From the NCBI GenBank assembly GCA_965277345.1, contig CBDICI010000002.1, forward strand, positions 426,709-490,708: a stretch of 64,000 nt of DNA, written 5' to 3'. How positions within the stretch are numbered: position 1 is the first letter of the stretch; the number at the start of each line of letters is the position of its first letter. The translations under genes were made by a program, and so were the position numbers. The notes below the pieces were generated by a model that made no database searches, was not told the DNA's origin, and saw only the letters and a list, made by a program, of their open reading frames with translations. This document shows, in pieces, positions 32,550-41,296 of the stretch. This DNA is from CAIOYC01 sp965277345. Its GTDB lineage: Bacteria > Pseudomonadota > Alphaproteobacteria > Caulobacterales > Caulobacteraceae.

Positions 32550-34376
32550 TTGGACGATGGCGTCATTCCCCTGGCCGACAGCTTTGCACCCACCGACGAG
32601 GCGGCGTGGAAGGCGCTGGTCGAAAAGACGCTGGACGGACAGGCTTTCGACAAGCGGCTGGTGGCGAAGACCTATGACGGCCTGAGGATCGAGCCGCTCT
32701 ACACCGCCGCGAACGCCGCGTCGGCTTTGACCTTGCCGCAGGTCAGCGCCGAGGATGGCCGGTGGGACGTGCGCGTGCGCGTCGATCATCCCGACGTGAC
32801 CACCGCCAACGAAATCGCGCTGCAGGAGCTGGAGGGCGGGGCGAATTCGCTGCTCATCGCCGTCGATCCCACGGGCGAGGCGGGCGTGGCGCTCGGGTCC
32901 ATCGCCGATTTGGAAGCCCTGTTGGCGGGCGTCCATATCGACCTCGCCACCGTGGCGCTGGACGCGGGGCGCCATGGCCTCGACGCCGCACGCTGGCTGC
33001 TGGAGGTGGGCGAGGCGCGGACGCTCCGGCCCAAGCTGGCCCTCCATCTCGATCCGCTATCATCCTTCGCCGAGACGGGCATGGCGGCGGGCGGGATCGG
33101 CGCGCAGATCGCAGCCGCCGGCGAACTGGCGAAACACGCAAGTGCCGAGAGCGTGTTCCTGGCATCTGGCCGAGTGATCCACGAAGCCGGTGGCGCGGAG
33201 GCCGCGGAGCTTGGCTTCGCCATGGCCTGCGCCCTCGCCTATGTCCGCGCGGCGATGGCGTCGGGCGTCTCCGCCGAGCGGGCCTTCGCCGCCATCACGC
33301 TCGGTTTGACCGCGGACGGCGACTATTTCCTGACCCTGGCCAAGCATCGGGCGGCCAAGGCGCTGTGGGCGCGGATCACCGCCGCAGCACTTGGCCGGCC
33401 GGCCGCCGCCCGGATCGAGACTCGCTCCTCGCGTCGGATGCTCGCAGCGCTCGATCCCTGGGTGAACATGCTGCGCCTGTCCTCCGCCTGTTTCGGCGCG
33501 GCCACGGGCGGGGCGCAGGCCATCGTGCTGGACGCCTTCAGCCAGCCGCTCGGCCGTCCGACCCGTTTCGCCCGTCGCCAGTCGCGCAATACTCAACTGG
33601 TCCTGATGGAGGAGAGCCACCTTGGCCGCGTGGCCGATCCGGCGGCGGGCTCGTGGTATCTGGAGACGCTCAGCCGCCGACTGGCGGAGGCGGCGTGGGC
33701 GTTCATGCAGGAGATCGAAGCTGCCGGTGGGGCCGCCGCGGCGCTTGAGAGCGGGATGATCGCGCAGGCGGTCGAGGCCGCCCGATCAGCGCGCGCCACC
33801 GATATAGGCAAGCGCAAGGCGGGACTGATCGGCGTCTCCGAGTTCCCCGATCTCTCCGAGGCCGGTGTCGATCTCGACCTCGTCGATCCCAAGTCCTTCG
33901 CCAGGCCGGCGCCCGCGCCTCTGGCCGGGCCGGAAAGCCGATGTCGACCCCTGACCGCCTGGCGAGCCGCCTCCGCATTCGAAGAGCTTCGCCGACGCGC
34001 CGCCGCCATGGAGCCGCGACCGAGCGTCTATCTGGCGACGGTGGGAACGGCCGCCGACTATGCGGGCCGCGTCGGCTTTGCCCGCAACCTGTTCGCCGTC
34101 GGCGGGGTCGCGGCGCATACGGGCGGGCCGGCCGAGTTCGATCCGGCGGAAACCGGGATCGCCGTGATCTGCGCCTCTGACGCGCTCTATGCCGAACACG
34201 CGGTCGAGGCGGCAAAGACCTTGACCGCGAGGGGCGCCGGGCGGGTGTACCTTGCCGGACGACCGGGCGATTTGAAGTCCGCGCTGGAGGCGGCCGGCGT
34301 CCACCATTTCCTGTTCGCGGGCATGGACGCAGCCCTGATGCTGGCGCAGGCTCTGGATCTGCTGGAGGGCCGATGA
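32550..34376 (+). CDS. mutA: Methylmalonyl-CoA mutase, small (beta) subunit
   Basis: This 608-residue subunit resembles the large chain but lacks the cobalamin-ligating D-x-H-x-x-G, as is normal for the non-catalytic partner. The mutase barrel shows T-Y-D-G-L-R-I-E-P-L-Y near the start, RRMLAALDPWVNMLRLSSA, and H-L-G-R-V-A-D-P-A-A-G-S-W-Y-L-E-T-L. The C-terminal fold ends H-F-L-F-A-G-M-D. The start is taken as TTG at 32550 with GGAG before it; TTG at 32517 is also possible. The stop overlaps the next start in ATGA. Confidence 0.9.
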   Translation: MDDGVIPLADSFAPTDEAAWKALVEKTLDGQAFDKRLVAKTYDGLRIEPLYTAANAASALTLPQVSAEDGRWDVRVRVDHPDVTTANEIALQELEGGANSLLIAVDPTGEAGVALGSIADLEALLAGVHIDLATVALDAGRHGLDAARWLLEVGEARTLRPKLALHLDPLSSFAETGMAAGGIGAQIAAAGELAKHASAESVFLASGRVIHEAGGAEAAELGFAMACALAYVRAAMASGVSAERAFAAITLGLTADGDYFLTLAKHRAAKALWARITAAALGRPAAARIETRSSRRMLAALDPWVNMLRLSSACFGAATGGAQAIVLDAFSQPLGRPTRFARRQSRNTQLVLMEESHLGRVADPAAGSWYLETLSRRLAEAAWAFMQEIEAAGGAAAALESGMIAQAVEAARSARATDIGKRKAGLIGVSEFPDLSEAGVDLDLVDPKSFARPAPAPLAGPESRCRPLTAWRAASAFEELRRRAAAMEPRPSVYLATVGTAADYAGRVGFARNLFAVGGVAAHTGGPAEFDPAETGIAVICASDALYAEHAVEAAKTLTARGAGRVYLAGRPGDLKSALEAAGVHHFLFAGMDAALMLAQALDLLEGR

Positions 34377-34792
34377 TGGATGGTCGCGGCTTCGACGAAC
34401 ACACCTGGGATCGGCTGAAGGTCTGGAGCGGCGGATGCGCCACGCCGCACGATGTGGACCAGGGCGCGGCGGTCTTCGCGCTCGGCGACACGCTGAACGG
34501 CAAGCCGCTGGAGTGGATGCTGCCCCAGCCGGTGATCTGGTACGAGGAGGACGAGGAGTTCGCCGCCGTGGTGGTGCAGGCCGAGGCGCATGAGACCGAG
34601 GAGGGCGAAACGCTGGAGGTTCTCGGCCTGGTCCTGCCCACCGGCAAGACGGCCGTGGCCTTTTCCGAAGACGTGGAGGAGGTGGATGCGGTCGATCCGA
34701 CCTGGGTCGCCCTGATCGAAGCCGAGCTGGAGCCGATCGAGGACGGCGACGAGGATGAGCTGGTCGAGGCGGAGGACGGCGATGACGTCTGA
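34373..34792 (+). CDS. Acidic protein of unknown function between the mutase subunits
   Basis: This 139-residue cytoplasmic protein overlaps mutA by four bases and mutB by eleven, so the three are translationally coupled. Starting ATGATG, it reads MDGRGFDEHTWDRLKVWSGG, has a central beta-rich section (WMLPQPVIWYEEDEEFAAVV) and ends in a very acidic tail (I-E-D-G-D-E-D-E-L-V-E-A-E-D-G). No known domain is recognised. Position suggests an assembly or regulatory partner of the mutase, but nothing in the sequence proves this. Confidence 0.75.
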   Translation: MMDGRGFDEHTWDRLKVWSGGCATPHDVDQGAAVFALGDTLNGKPLEWMLPQPVIWYEEDEEFAAVVVQAEAHETEEGETLEVLGLVLPTGKTAVAFSEDVEEVDAVDPTWVALIEAELEPIEDGDEDELVEAEDGDDV

Positions 34793-36941
34793 GCTGCCCG
34801 ACTTCGCCACCCTGCCCTTCCAGGACGTCGCCGCCGGCGGTCCGGCCCGAGGTCCCGTCTGGGAGACGCCAGAGGGGATTGCGGTGAAGCCCGGCTACGG
34901 CCCAGCCGATATCGAAGGGTTGGACTTCACCGGCGGCTATCCCGGCCTGGCCCCGTTCGTGCGCGGCCCCTACCCCACCATGTACGTCACCAACCCCTGG
35001 ACGATCCGGCAATATGCCGGCTTCTCCACGGCGGAGGACTCCAACGCCTTCTATCGGCGCAACCTGGCGGCGGGGCAGATGGGGCTGTCGGTGGCCTTCG
35101 ACCTCGCCACGCACCGCGGTTACGATTCCGACCACCCTCGCGTGAGGGGCGATGTGGGCATGGCCGGGGTGGCCATCGATTCCATCTACGACATGCGCAC
35201 TCTGTTCGGCGGCATCCCGCTCGACAAGATGAGCGTCTCGATGACGATGAACGGGGCGGTGCTGCCGATCCTGGCTCTCTATATTGTGGCGGCCGAAGAA
35301 CAGGGCGTGGCGCACGCCAGTCTTTCAGGGACGATTCAGAACGATATCCTGAAAGAGTTCATGGTGCGGAATACCTATATCTATCCGCCCGCGCCATCGA
35401 TGCGGATCATCTCCGACATCTTCGCCTACACGGCGCAGGAAATGCCGCGCTTCAACAGCATCTCCATCTCCGGTTACCACATGCAGGAGGCCGGGGCGAC
35501 CGCGGATCTGGAGATGGCCTACACCCTGGCCGACGGCGTGGAATACGCGCGCGCGGGCGTGGCCGCCGGGATGAGCATCGACAGGTTCGCGCCGCGCCTG
35601 TCGTTCTTCTGGGCCATCGGCATGAACTACTTCATGGAGGTGGCCAAACTTCGAGCTGCACGTCTCCTCTGGGCCCGGCTGATGAAGGCCGAGTTCGATC
35701 CGAAGGACCCGCGCTCGCTTTCGCTGCGCACCCACTGCCAGACCTCCGGCTGGAGCCTGGCGGCGCAGGACGTGTTCAACAATGTCGCCCGCACCACTGT
35801 GGAGGCTATGGCGGCTGTCAACGGTCAGACCCAGAGCCTGCATACCAATTCGCTGGACGAGGCGCTGGCCCTGCCCACCGACTTCTCCGCCCGCATCGCG
35901 CGCAACACCCAGCTGTTCCTGCAGATGGAGAGCGGGACCACCCGAGTGGCCGATCCCTGGGGCGGTTCCTATTATGTGGAGCGCCTGACCCACGATCTGG
36001 CAAGGCGGGCGCTGGAGCATATCGCCGAGGTGGAAGCGCTCGGCGGCATGGCCAAGGCCATCGAGCAGGGTCTGCCCAAGCTCCGCATCGAGGAGGCGGC
36101 GGCCAAGACCCAGGCGCGGATCGATACGGGCCATCAGACCGTTGTCGGGGTAAACCGCTATCGGCCCGATACGCTGGACGACATCCCCATGTTGTCGGTG
36201 GACAACGCCTCGGTCCGTGAACAGCAGCTGGAGAAGCTACGCCGCCTGAAGGCCGAGCGCGATCCGCGGGCGGTGGAGGCGGCGCTGAGCGCGCTTACCC
36301 ACGGCGCGGCGGGCGGCGCCAACCTCCTGGAACTTTCGGTAAACGCCGCGCGGGCCAAGGCGACCGTCGGCGAGATCTCCTATGCCCTGGAAAAGGTGTT
36401 CCACCGCCACAAGGCGGTGATCCGCGCCATCGACGGCGTCTATGGCCGCGAAGCCGGCGACAAGGACTCGACCGTCCTTCGCGCCCGCGCCATGGTGAAG
36501 GCCTTCAGAGAGGCCGATGGCCGCTCGCCCAAGGTGATGATCGCCAAGATGGGCCAGGACGGTCATGACCGGGGCCAGAAGGTGGTGGCCTCGGCCTTTT
36601 CCGACCTCGGCTTCGACGTGGATATCGGCCCCCTGTTCCAGACCCCGGACGAGGCGGCCGCCCAGGCCATCGACGGGAAGGTCCACGTGGTCGGCGCCTC
36701 CTCGCTCGCCGCCGGTCACCTGACCCTGGCTCCCGAACTGATCGGCGCCCTGCGCACGGCCGGGCGAGACGACATCATGACGGTGATCGGGGGCGTGATC
36801 CCGCCCCAGGACCACCAAGCGCTCTACGACGCCGGGGTGGAGGCGATCTTCGTCCCCGGCACCGTGATCGCCGAGGCGGCCATCGCGCTCCTCGACAAGC
36901 TGAACGCCCGCCTCGGCTACGCCCAGAGGGCGGCGGAGTAA
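34782..36941 (+). CDS. mutB: Methylmalonyl-CoA mutase, large (alpha) subunit
   Basis: This 719-residue subunit rearranges methylmalonyl-CoA to succinyl-CoA with adenosylcobalamin. The TIM barrel (about 1-550) has TMYVTNPWTIRQYAGFSTAE and SVSMTMNGAVLPILALYI; the B12 domain has D593-G-H595-D-R-G598 in KMGQDGHDRGQKVVAS, which supplies the lower-axial histidine, followed by G-P-L-F-Q-T-P-D-E. ATG at 34782 follows GGAGG inside the previous gene. A bidirectional terminator follows. Confidence 0.97.
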   Translation: MTSELPDFATLPFQDVAAGGPARGPVWETPEGIAVKPGYGPADIEGLDFTGGYPGLAPFVRGPYPTMYVTNPWTIRQYAGFSTAEDSNAFYRRNLAAGQMGLSVAFDLATHRGYDSDHPRVRGDVGMAGVAIDSIYDMRTLFGGIPLDKMSVSMTMNGAVLPILALYIVAAEEQGVAHASLSGTIQNDILKEFMVRNTYIYPPAPSMRIISDIFAYTAQEMPRFNSISISGYHMQEAGATADLEMAYTLADGVEYARAGVAAGMSIDRFAPRLSFFWAIGMNYFMEVAKLRAARLLWARLMKAEFDPKDPRSLSLRTHCQTSGWSLAAQDVFNNVARTTVEAMAAVNGQTQSLHTNSLDEALALPTDFSARIARNTQLFLQMESGTTRVADPWGGSYYVERLTHDLARRALEHIAEVEALGGMAKAIEQGLPKLRIEEAAAKTQARIDTGHQTVVGVNRYRPDTLDDIPMLSVDNASVREQQLEKLRRLKAERDPRAVEAALSALTHGAAGGANLLELSVNAARAKATVGEISYALEKVFHRHKAVIRAIDGVYGREAGDKDSTVLRARAMVKAFREADGRSPKVMIAKMGQDGHDRGQKVVASAFSDLGFDVDIGPLFQTPDEAAAQAIDGKVHVVGASSLAAGHLTLAPELIGALRTAGRDDIMTVIGGVIPPQDHQALYDAGVEAIFVPGTVIAEAAIALLDKLNARLGYAQRAAE

Positions 36942-36972
36942 AATACCTCCTCCTCAATGAGGGGAGGTATTT
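36941..36972. terminator. Bidirectional terminator between mutB and DUF4112
   Basis: AAATACCTCC and GGAGGTATTT are perfect inverted repeats, extended inside by CCTC-AAT-GAGG with a one-base bulge. The A run on one side and T run on the other allow it to work in both directions. It begins within the mutB stop codon and ends within the stop of the convergent gene. Confidence 0.85.
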
Positions 36973-37438
36973 AGCCCAGGTACACCACCCGGCGCTTTTC
37001 CTTGCCGGCGCGGACGCGGGCCAGGATGTCGGCGTATTCGGGGTCGCCCTTGTGGCCCTCCACATAGAGGGTTTCGTCCATGGCCTTGGCGATCATGTCC
37101 GAAGAGATCTTGTGCGCGCGGAAGGCGGCGGCCGCCACCTCGCCGACCGCGCCGATCGGGCCGAGGAAGTTGGATGTACCGATCACGGTGCGCAGCAGGA
37201 TCAGGAAGGTGACGGAGACGAGGGTGGTGCCGGGCACCCGCGCGCGCATCCCCTCGATGACGATCAGGCCGCCCGCGCCGAGGCTATAGATTTCCCCCAC
37301 GAACGGCACGAACTCCAGCACCGCTTCCAGCCCGAGCTTGATCGGACCGAAGTGGATCACGTTGTCGGACAGGTTGCCGATCCGGTCCACCGACTGGCGG
37401 ATGTTGTGCAGGTCGATGTGCGAGCGGGCGAAGAACAT
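36971..37438 (-). CDS. DUF4112 membrane protein
   Basis: This 155-residue protein has a hydrophobic core (LEFVPFVGEIYSLGAGGLIV; TTLVSVTFLILLRTVIGT) and the later L-G-P-I-G-A-V-G-E-V-A-A-A-A-F-R-A-H-K-I-S segment, all of which fit DUF4112. The ATG at 37438 is preferred; an upstream TTG at 37540 would add 34 residues without family match. It is convergent to mutB. Function is unknown. Confidence 0.72.
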   Translation of the reverse strand: MFFARSHIDLHNIRQSVDRIGNLSDNVIHFGPIKLGLEAVLEFVPFVGEIYSLGAGGLIVIEGMRARVPGTTLVSVTFLILLRTVIGTSNFLGPIGAVGEVAAAAFRAHKISSDMIAKAMDETLYVEGHKGDPEYADILARVRAGKEKRRVVYLG

Positions 37439-37588
37439 GGCGGTCTGGCGCTCCGGTCGGATGGCGTCGTGATCTACACTGTGAGCGGGAACGCGGGATA
37501 AGTCTGTTTCGTTCGCGCGGCACGTGATTCGCGTGGCCAAGGTCGGACCGACCGGCCAACCTCTTCAACCGGCGCGGGGATTCGATCG

Positions 37589-37978
37589 ATGACGAAACGC
37601 AAGCTCTACGCGCCCCTGGTGATGACCACGACCGCGATCGTGCAGGGGCGGCCGGTGGCGGAATACCTCGGCGTGGTGGCGGCCCAGGCCATTGTCGGGG
37701 CCAATGCGGTGCGCGATATCCTCGGGGGATTCCGCGACTTCCTCGGCGGCCGCTCCACCAGCTACGAGCGCGTGCTCGACAAGGCCCGCAACCAGGCCCT
37801 TGGAATGATGGAAGACGAGGCCGCCGACCTGGGCGCCGACGCGGTGATCGGCATCGACCTCGACTTCCAGACGGTGGGACCGCACGGCAGCCTGATCATG
37901 GTCTCGGCCTCGGGAACCGCGGTGAAGTTTGGCCCGGACCTGCCGCCGGTGACCGCCACGATCTCGCGCCCCGCCTGA
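37589..37978 (+). CDS. YbjQ (UPF0145) family protein
   Basis: This 129-residue protein has the UPF0145 pattern: M-T-T-T-A-I-V-Q-G-R-P-V, G-V-V-A-A-Q-A-I-V-G-A-N, then R(D)F-L-G-G-R-S-T-S-Y-E and A-R-N-Q-A-L-G-M-M-E-D-E-A-A-D-L-G-A-D-A-V-I-G-I. Proteins of this type form pentameric rings and were once called heavy-metal-binding. Function is unproven. It ends 6 bases before the convergent rlmJ stop. Confidence 0.9.
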   Translation: MTKRKLYAPLVMTTTAIVQGRPVAEYLGVVAAQAIVGANAVRDILGGFRDFLGGRSTSYERVLDKARNQALGMMEDEAADLGADAVIGIDLDFQTVGPHGSLIMVSASGTAVKFGPDLPPVTATISRPA

Positions 37979-37984
37979 GCCGAT

Positions 37985-38848
37985 TCAGGGGATGAGGCGT
38001 GTAACCTCTCCTCTTCCGCCGGGCTCGCCACAGACCTTGGCCACCCACGCGCAGACCTCGGCGGCGGCGGCGTCGATGTCCGGCGTATCGACCAGCACCA
38101 TGGCGCAACCGTTCAGCTTCATCGGGTTGGCGAGGGGCCGGAGCCGCACCTCCGCCACCGTGAGCGTAGCCGGATGGAGCGCTTCGATCCGGCGGGTAAA
38201 GGCGTCGAGGGTCTCCAGGTCCTTGATCGGCGCCCAGACCGCCGCCGCGGCGCCTCTGGCGATGCACAAACTGACGGCGGCGGCGGCCCGCTCGTAGTCG
38301 TCGGCGCGCTCGAACGGCGGGTCGATCAACACGAGGTCGCCGCTCTGCACCTCACCCGCCAGCGCCGCATAGCCGTCGGCGTGCACGGCGCGGGCCGTCT
38401 GCACCCTGCTTTTGGAATGCAAAGAATGCAGGAGGGGAACGGATGTATTCATGTTTCGCGAGCGCGCCTCCAACACTGCCGCCAGGCTGGTGAAGTCGTC
38501 CGGGCGCAGTTCGTAGCCGAGATAGCGGTCGGCGGCGCCGAGCGACAGCAGGGGCGAGCCCGGATAGAATCGAAGCCTGCCTTGGCTATTCTCCCGTACC
38601 ACGGCGTCACGCAGGCGCAGGAGCGCCGGCGACAGATCGCCGGCCTCCATGAGCCGGCCGACCCCGCCCGCGGCCTCGCTCGAGCGGGCCGCCGCCTCGC
38701 CCTCGAGGTCATAGAGGCCGGCCCCGGCATGGGTCTCCACCACGCGCAGCGGCCCGCTTGCCCGCATCGACTCGATCAGCGCGAGCAGGATGGCGTGCTT
38801 CATCACGTCGGCGAAATTCCCGGCGTGGAAATGGTGGCGATAGTTCAG
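37985..38848 (-). CDS. rlmJ: 23S rRNA m6A2030 methyltransferase RlmJ, apparent CTG start
   Basis: This SAM enzyme methylates A2030 of 23S rRNA. It has H-A-G-A-G-L-Y-D-L-E-G-E, GYELRPDDF and the catalytic D-P-P-F at LVLIDPPFE. The conserved N-terminus, normally M-L-x-Y-R-H-x-F-H-A-G-N-x-A-D-V-x-K-H, is present in frame as L-N-Y-R-H-H-F-H-A-G-N-F-A-D-V-M-K-H but opens with CTG at 38848; AGGAGG lies seven bases before it. The first standard start, GTG at 38806, would remove this conserved stretch. Length from CTG is 287 residues. Confidence 0.88.
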   Translation of the reverse strand: MNYRHHFHAGNFADVMKHAILLALIESMRASGPLRVVETHAGAGLYDLEGEAAARSSEAAGGVGRLMEAGDLSPALLRLRDAVVRENSQGRLRFYPGSPLLSLGAADRYLGYELRPDDFTSLAAVLEARSRNMNTSVPLLHSLHSKSRVQTARAVHADGYAALAGEVQSGDLVLIDPPFERADDYERAAAAVSLCIARGAAAAVWAPIKDLETLDAFTRRIEALHPATLTVAEVRLRPLANPMKLNGCAMVLVDTPDIDAAAAEVCAWVAKVCGEPGGRGEVTRLIP

Positions 38849-38933
38849 CGCGCGTCCTCCTGAAGGAACCCCGGCTCCGCCGGAGGATTAGCGGTCTCGC
38901 GGGCCGAAAGCGACCTGCCGCGGGGAGGCGGTC

Positions 38934-39974
38934 TTGGCCTTGGACGGAAGCATCGAGCCGGAAGTCGTCGCCCGTCACGCGGGGCTCGTCTACGTCCATG
39001 ACGACACCCCGGGGATAAGCCGTCACGGCAAAGGCCCGCACGGCTTCTCCTATCGTCATCCGGACGGCGCGCCGGTGAAGGACGACGCGACTCTGGAGCG
39101 CATCCGCCATCTCGCCATCCCCCCCGCCTATACCGACGTATGGATATGCACCGACGCCAAGGGCCACATCCAGGCCACCGGCCGCGACGACCGGGGCCGC
39201 AAGCAGTACCGCTATCATGCCCTGTGGAGCGCCACCCGCGACGAGGGCAAGTTTGCGCGCATGGCCGCCTTCGGCCGCGCCCTGCCGAAAATCCGTACGC
39301 AGGTGGAGCGCGACCTGGCCCGCCACGGCCTTAGCCACGACAAGGTGACTGCGCTGGTGGTGAAGCTCCTGGAGTTGACCCTGATCCGCGTCGGCAACGA
39401 CGAATACGCGCGCACCAACAAGCATTTCGGCCTGACGACCCTGCTGTCGCGCCACGCCAAGGTGAACGGATCGGGGATCCGCTTCGAGTTCATGGGCAAG
39501 AGCGGGGTCAAACACGCCAGCGGGCTGCACGACCGGCGGCTGGCCCGTGCGGTTAAGGCGGTGCACGACCTGCCGGGCCAACGGCTGTTTCAATATGTGG
39601 ACGAGGCGGGCGGGCGGCATCCGGTCGGCTCGGCCGACGTGAACGCCTATCTGCACGCCGCCACCGGCCAGCCGTTCACGGCCAAGGATTTCCGCACCTG
39701 GGCCGGCACCCTGGCGGCGGCCAAGGCGCTGGCGCTGCAACCCCACCCGGAAAGCCAGGCGGCGGCGAAACGGGCCGTGAACCTGTGCATCAAGGCCACC
39801 GCCGGCCTGCTCGGCAACACCCCGGCGGTCTGCCGCAAGGCCTATGTCCATCCCGAGGTGCTGAACGCCTTCGCGGCGGAAAGCCTGCCGCCCGCCTTCG
39901 CCAGGGCGGAGGGGCCGGCGCTGGAAAAGGCCGCCCTGCGGTTCCTGGACGGTTTGGCGAAGACGGAGGCGTAA
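38934..39974 (+). CDS. DNA topoisomerase IB
   Basis: This 346-residue poxvirus-like topoisomerase IB relaxes supercoils by nicking one strand. It has GFSYRHPDGAPVKD, the R-I-R-H-L-A-I-P-P-A-Y-T-D-V-W-I-C module, the catalytic R/K/R-type core (G-R-D-D-R-G-R-K-Q-Y-R-Y-H; LIRVGNDEYARTNKHFGL; F-R-T-W-A-G-T) and nucleophile Y304 in KAYVHP. The start is TTG at 38934 after GGGAGG. It is 85 bases from the divergent rlmJ. Confidence 0.92.
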   Translation: MALDGSIEPEVVARHAGLVYVHDDTPGISRHGKGPHGFSYRHPDGAPVKDDATLERIRHLAIPPAYTDVWICTDAKGHIQATGRDDRGRKQYRYHALWSATRDEGKFARMAAFGRALPKIRTQVERDLARHGLSHDKVTALVVKLLELTLIRVGNDEYARTNKHFGLTTLLSRHAKVNGSGIRFEFMGKSGVKHASGLHDRRLARAVKAVHDLPGQRLFQYVDEAGGRHPVGSADVNAYLHAATGQPFTAKDFRTWAGTLAAAKALALQPHPESQAAAKRAVNLCIKATAGLLGNTPAVCRKAYVHPEVLNAFAAESLPPAFARAEGPALEKAALRFLDGLAKTEA

Positions 39975-39980
39975 ACCCGA

Positions 39981-40093
39981 CTGTCATCCCGGCGCTCTCC
40001 CCGGACATGGTCCGGGGGGAGAGCCGGGACCCCGACGTGGTTCTCGCGTCATCCAGGTCCCGGACAAGCGCTTCGCGCTTTCCGGGATGACAG
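39981..40093. repeat. TGTCATCCCGG palindromic repeat, copy 1
   Basis: CTGTCATCCCGG at the left end and CCGGGATGACAG at the right are exact inverses, with further inverted pieces inside (CTCTCCCCGGACATG / GTCCGGGGGGAGAG). The right half carries TCCCGGACAAGCGCTTCGC and TTTCCGGGATGACA, which recur at 49281-49380. It lies after the topoisomerase gene. Confidence 0.72.
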
Positions 40094-40165
40094 CAAAGTT
40101 GGTGTTCTCACCTTGCACCCTGCTTGCCCGGTCTTAGCTAAACCCCACCCCTCCGGAGACCTTCC

Positions 40166-41224
40166 ATGCGCTATAACCAGCTCGGCCGCACCGGCCTTTA
40201 TGTGTCGGAAATCTGCCTCGGCGCGATGACCTTCGGCGGCCAGGGCATGTGGCAGGCCATCGGCGCCCTGCAGCAGGATGAGACCACCAGGCTGATCGAC
40301 ACGGCGCTGAAGGCTGGGGTGAACTTCATCGATACCGCCGACGTCTATTCCGAGGGCAAGTCAGAGCAACTGGTCGGCCAGGCGCTGAAGGACATCGGGG
40401 TCAAGCGCTCCGACGTGGTGGTGGCCACCAAGGTGTTCGGCGATGTGGGCAAGGCCCCCAACGACCGCGGCGCCTCGCGCGGCCACATCATGGACGGGGT
40501 GAAGGCCAGCCTCGACCGGCTTGGCCTCGACCATATCGACCTCTATCAGATCCACGGCAACGACCGGATCACGCCGCTGGAGGAGACCATGCGCGCGCTG
40601 GACGATCTCGTGCGCCAGGGCCTGGTGCGCTATATCGGCGTCTCCAACTGGGCGGCGTGGAGGATCGCCAAGGCCAATACGATGGCCGACGCCCACGGCT
40701 GGACCCGCTTCGCGACGCTGCAGGCCTACTACTCCGTCGCCGGCCGAGACCTGGAGCGCGAGTTGGCGCCGATGATGATGGACCAGAATATGGGCCTGAT
40801 GGCGTGGTCGCCGCTGGCGGGCGGCTTTCTCTCCGGCAAGTACGGCCGCGACCTGGACGGACCGCAGGGCTCGCGCCGGGTGGCCTTCGACTTCCCGCCG
40901 GTGAACCGCGAGCGCGCCTTCGACTGCATCGACGCCATGCGCGAGATCGGCGACGCCCACGGCGTATCGGTGGCCCGGGTGGCGCTGGCCTATATCCTCG
41001 CCAAACCCTTCACGACCTCGATCATCATCGGCGCCAAGACCGTGGAGCAGCTCAACGATAATCTCGCCGCCGCCGATCTGGAGCTGACCCCCGATCAGAT
41101 GAAGCGGCTGGACGAGGTCTCGGAGCTGCCGTCGGAATATCCGGGCTGGATGTTCCAGCTGCAGGGCGGCCGCCGCATACCCGAACCGTTCAAGCCCGAG
41201 GCGCAAAAGGCGGCGGCGGAGTAG
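40166..41224 (+). CDS. Aldo/keto reductase
   Basis: This 352-residue NADPH-dependent TIM barrel starts MRYNQLGRTGLYVSEICLG. The tetrad is visible: D in FIDTADVYSEG, Y in the same motif, K in VVVATKVFG and H in YQIHGND. The segment D(Q)N-M-G-L-M-A-W-S-P-L-A-G-G-F-L-S-G-K-Y fits AKR11/YajO-like proteins. The C-terminal S-E-x-P-x-x-Y-P-x-W-M is also typical. Substrate is unknown. Confidence 0.93.
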   Translation: MRYNQLGRTGLYVSEICLGAMTFGGQGMWQAIGALQQDETTRLIDTALKAGVNFIDTADVYSEGKSEQLVGQALKDIGVKRSDVVVATKVFGDVGKAPNDRGASRGHIMDGVKASLDRLGLDHIDLYQIHGNDRITPLEETMRALDDLVRQGLVRYIGVSNWAAWRIAKANTMADAHGWTRFATLQAYYSVAGRDLERELAPMMMDQNMGLMAWSPLAGGFLSGKYGRDLDGPQGSRRVAFDFPPVNRERAFDCIDAMREIGDAHGVSVARVALAYILAKPFTTSIIIGAKTVEQLNDNLAAADLELTPDQMKRLDEVSELPSEYPGWMFQLQGGRRIPEPFKPEAQKAAAE

Positions 41225-41296
41225 CGGGGCCGCCCTCGTCGTTGGGCGCCTGCCGGGGCTCTTCCCTCTCCTTCTGGAAACACCGTAAGAGGGGGC

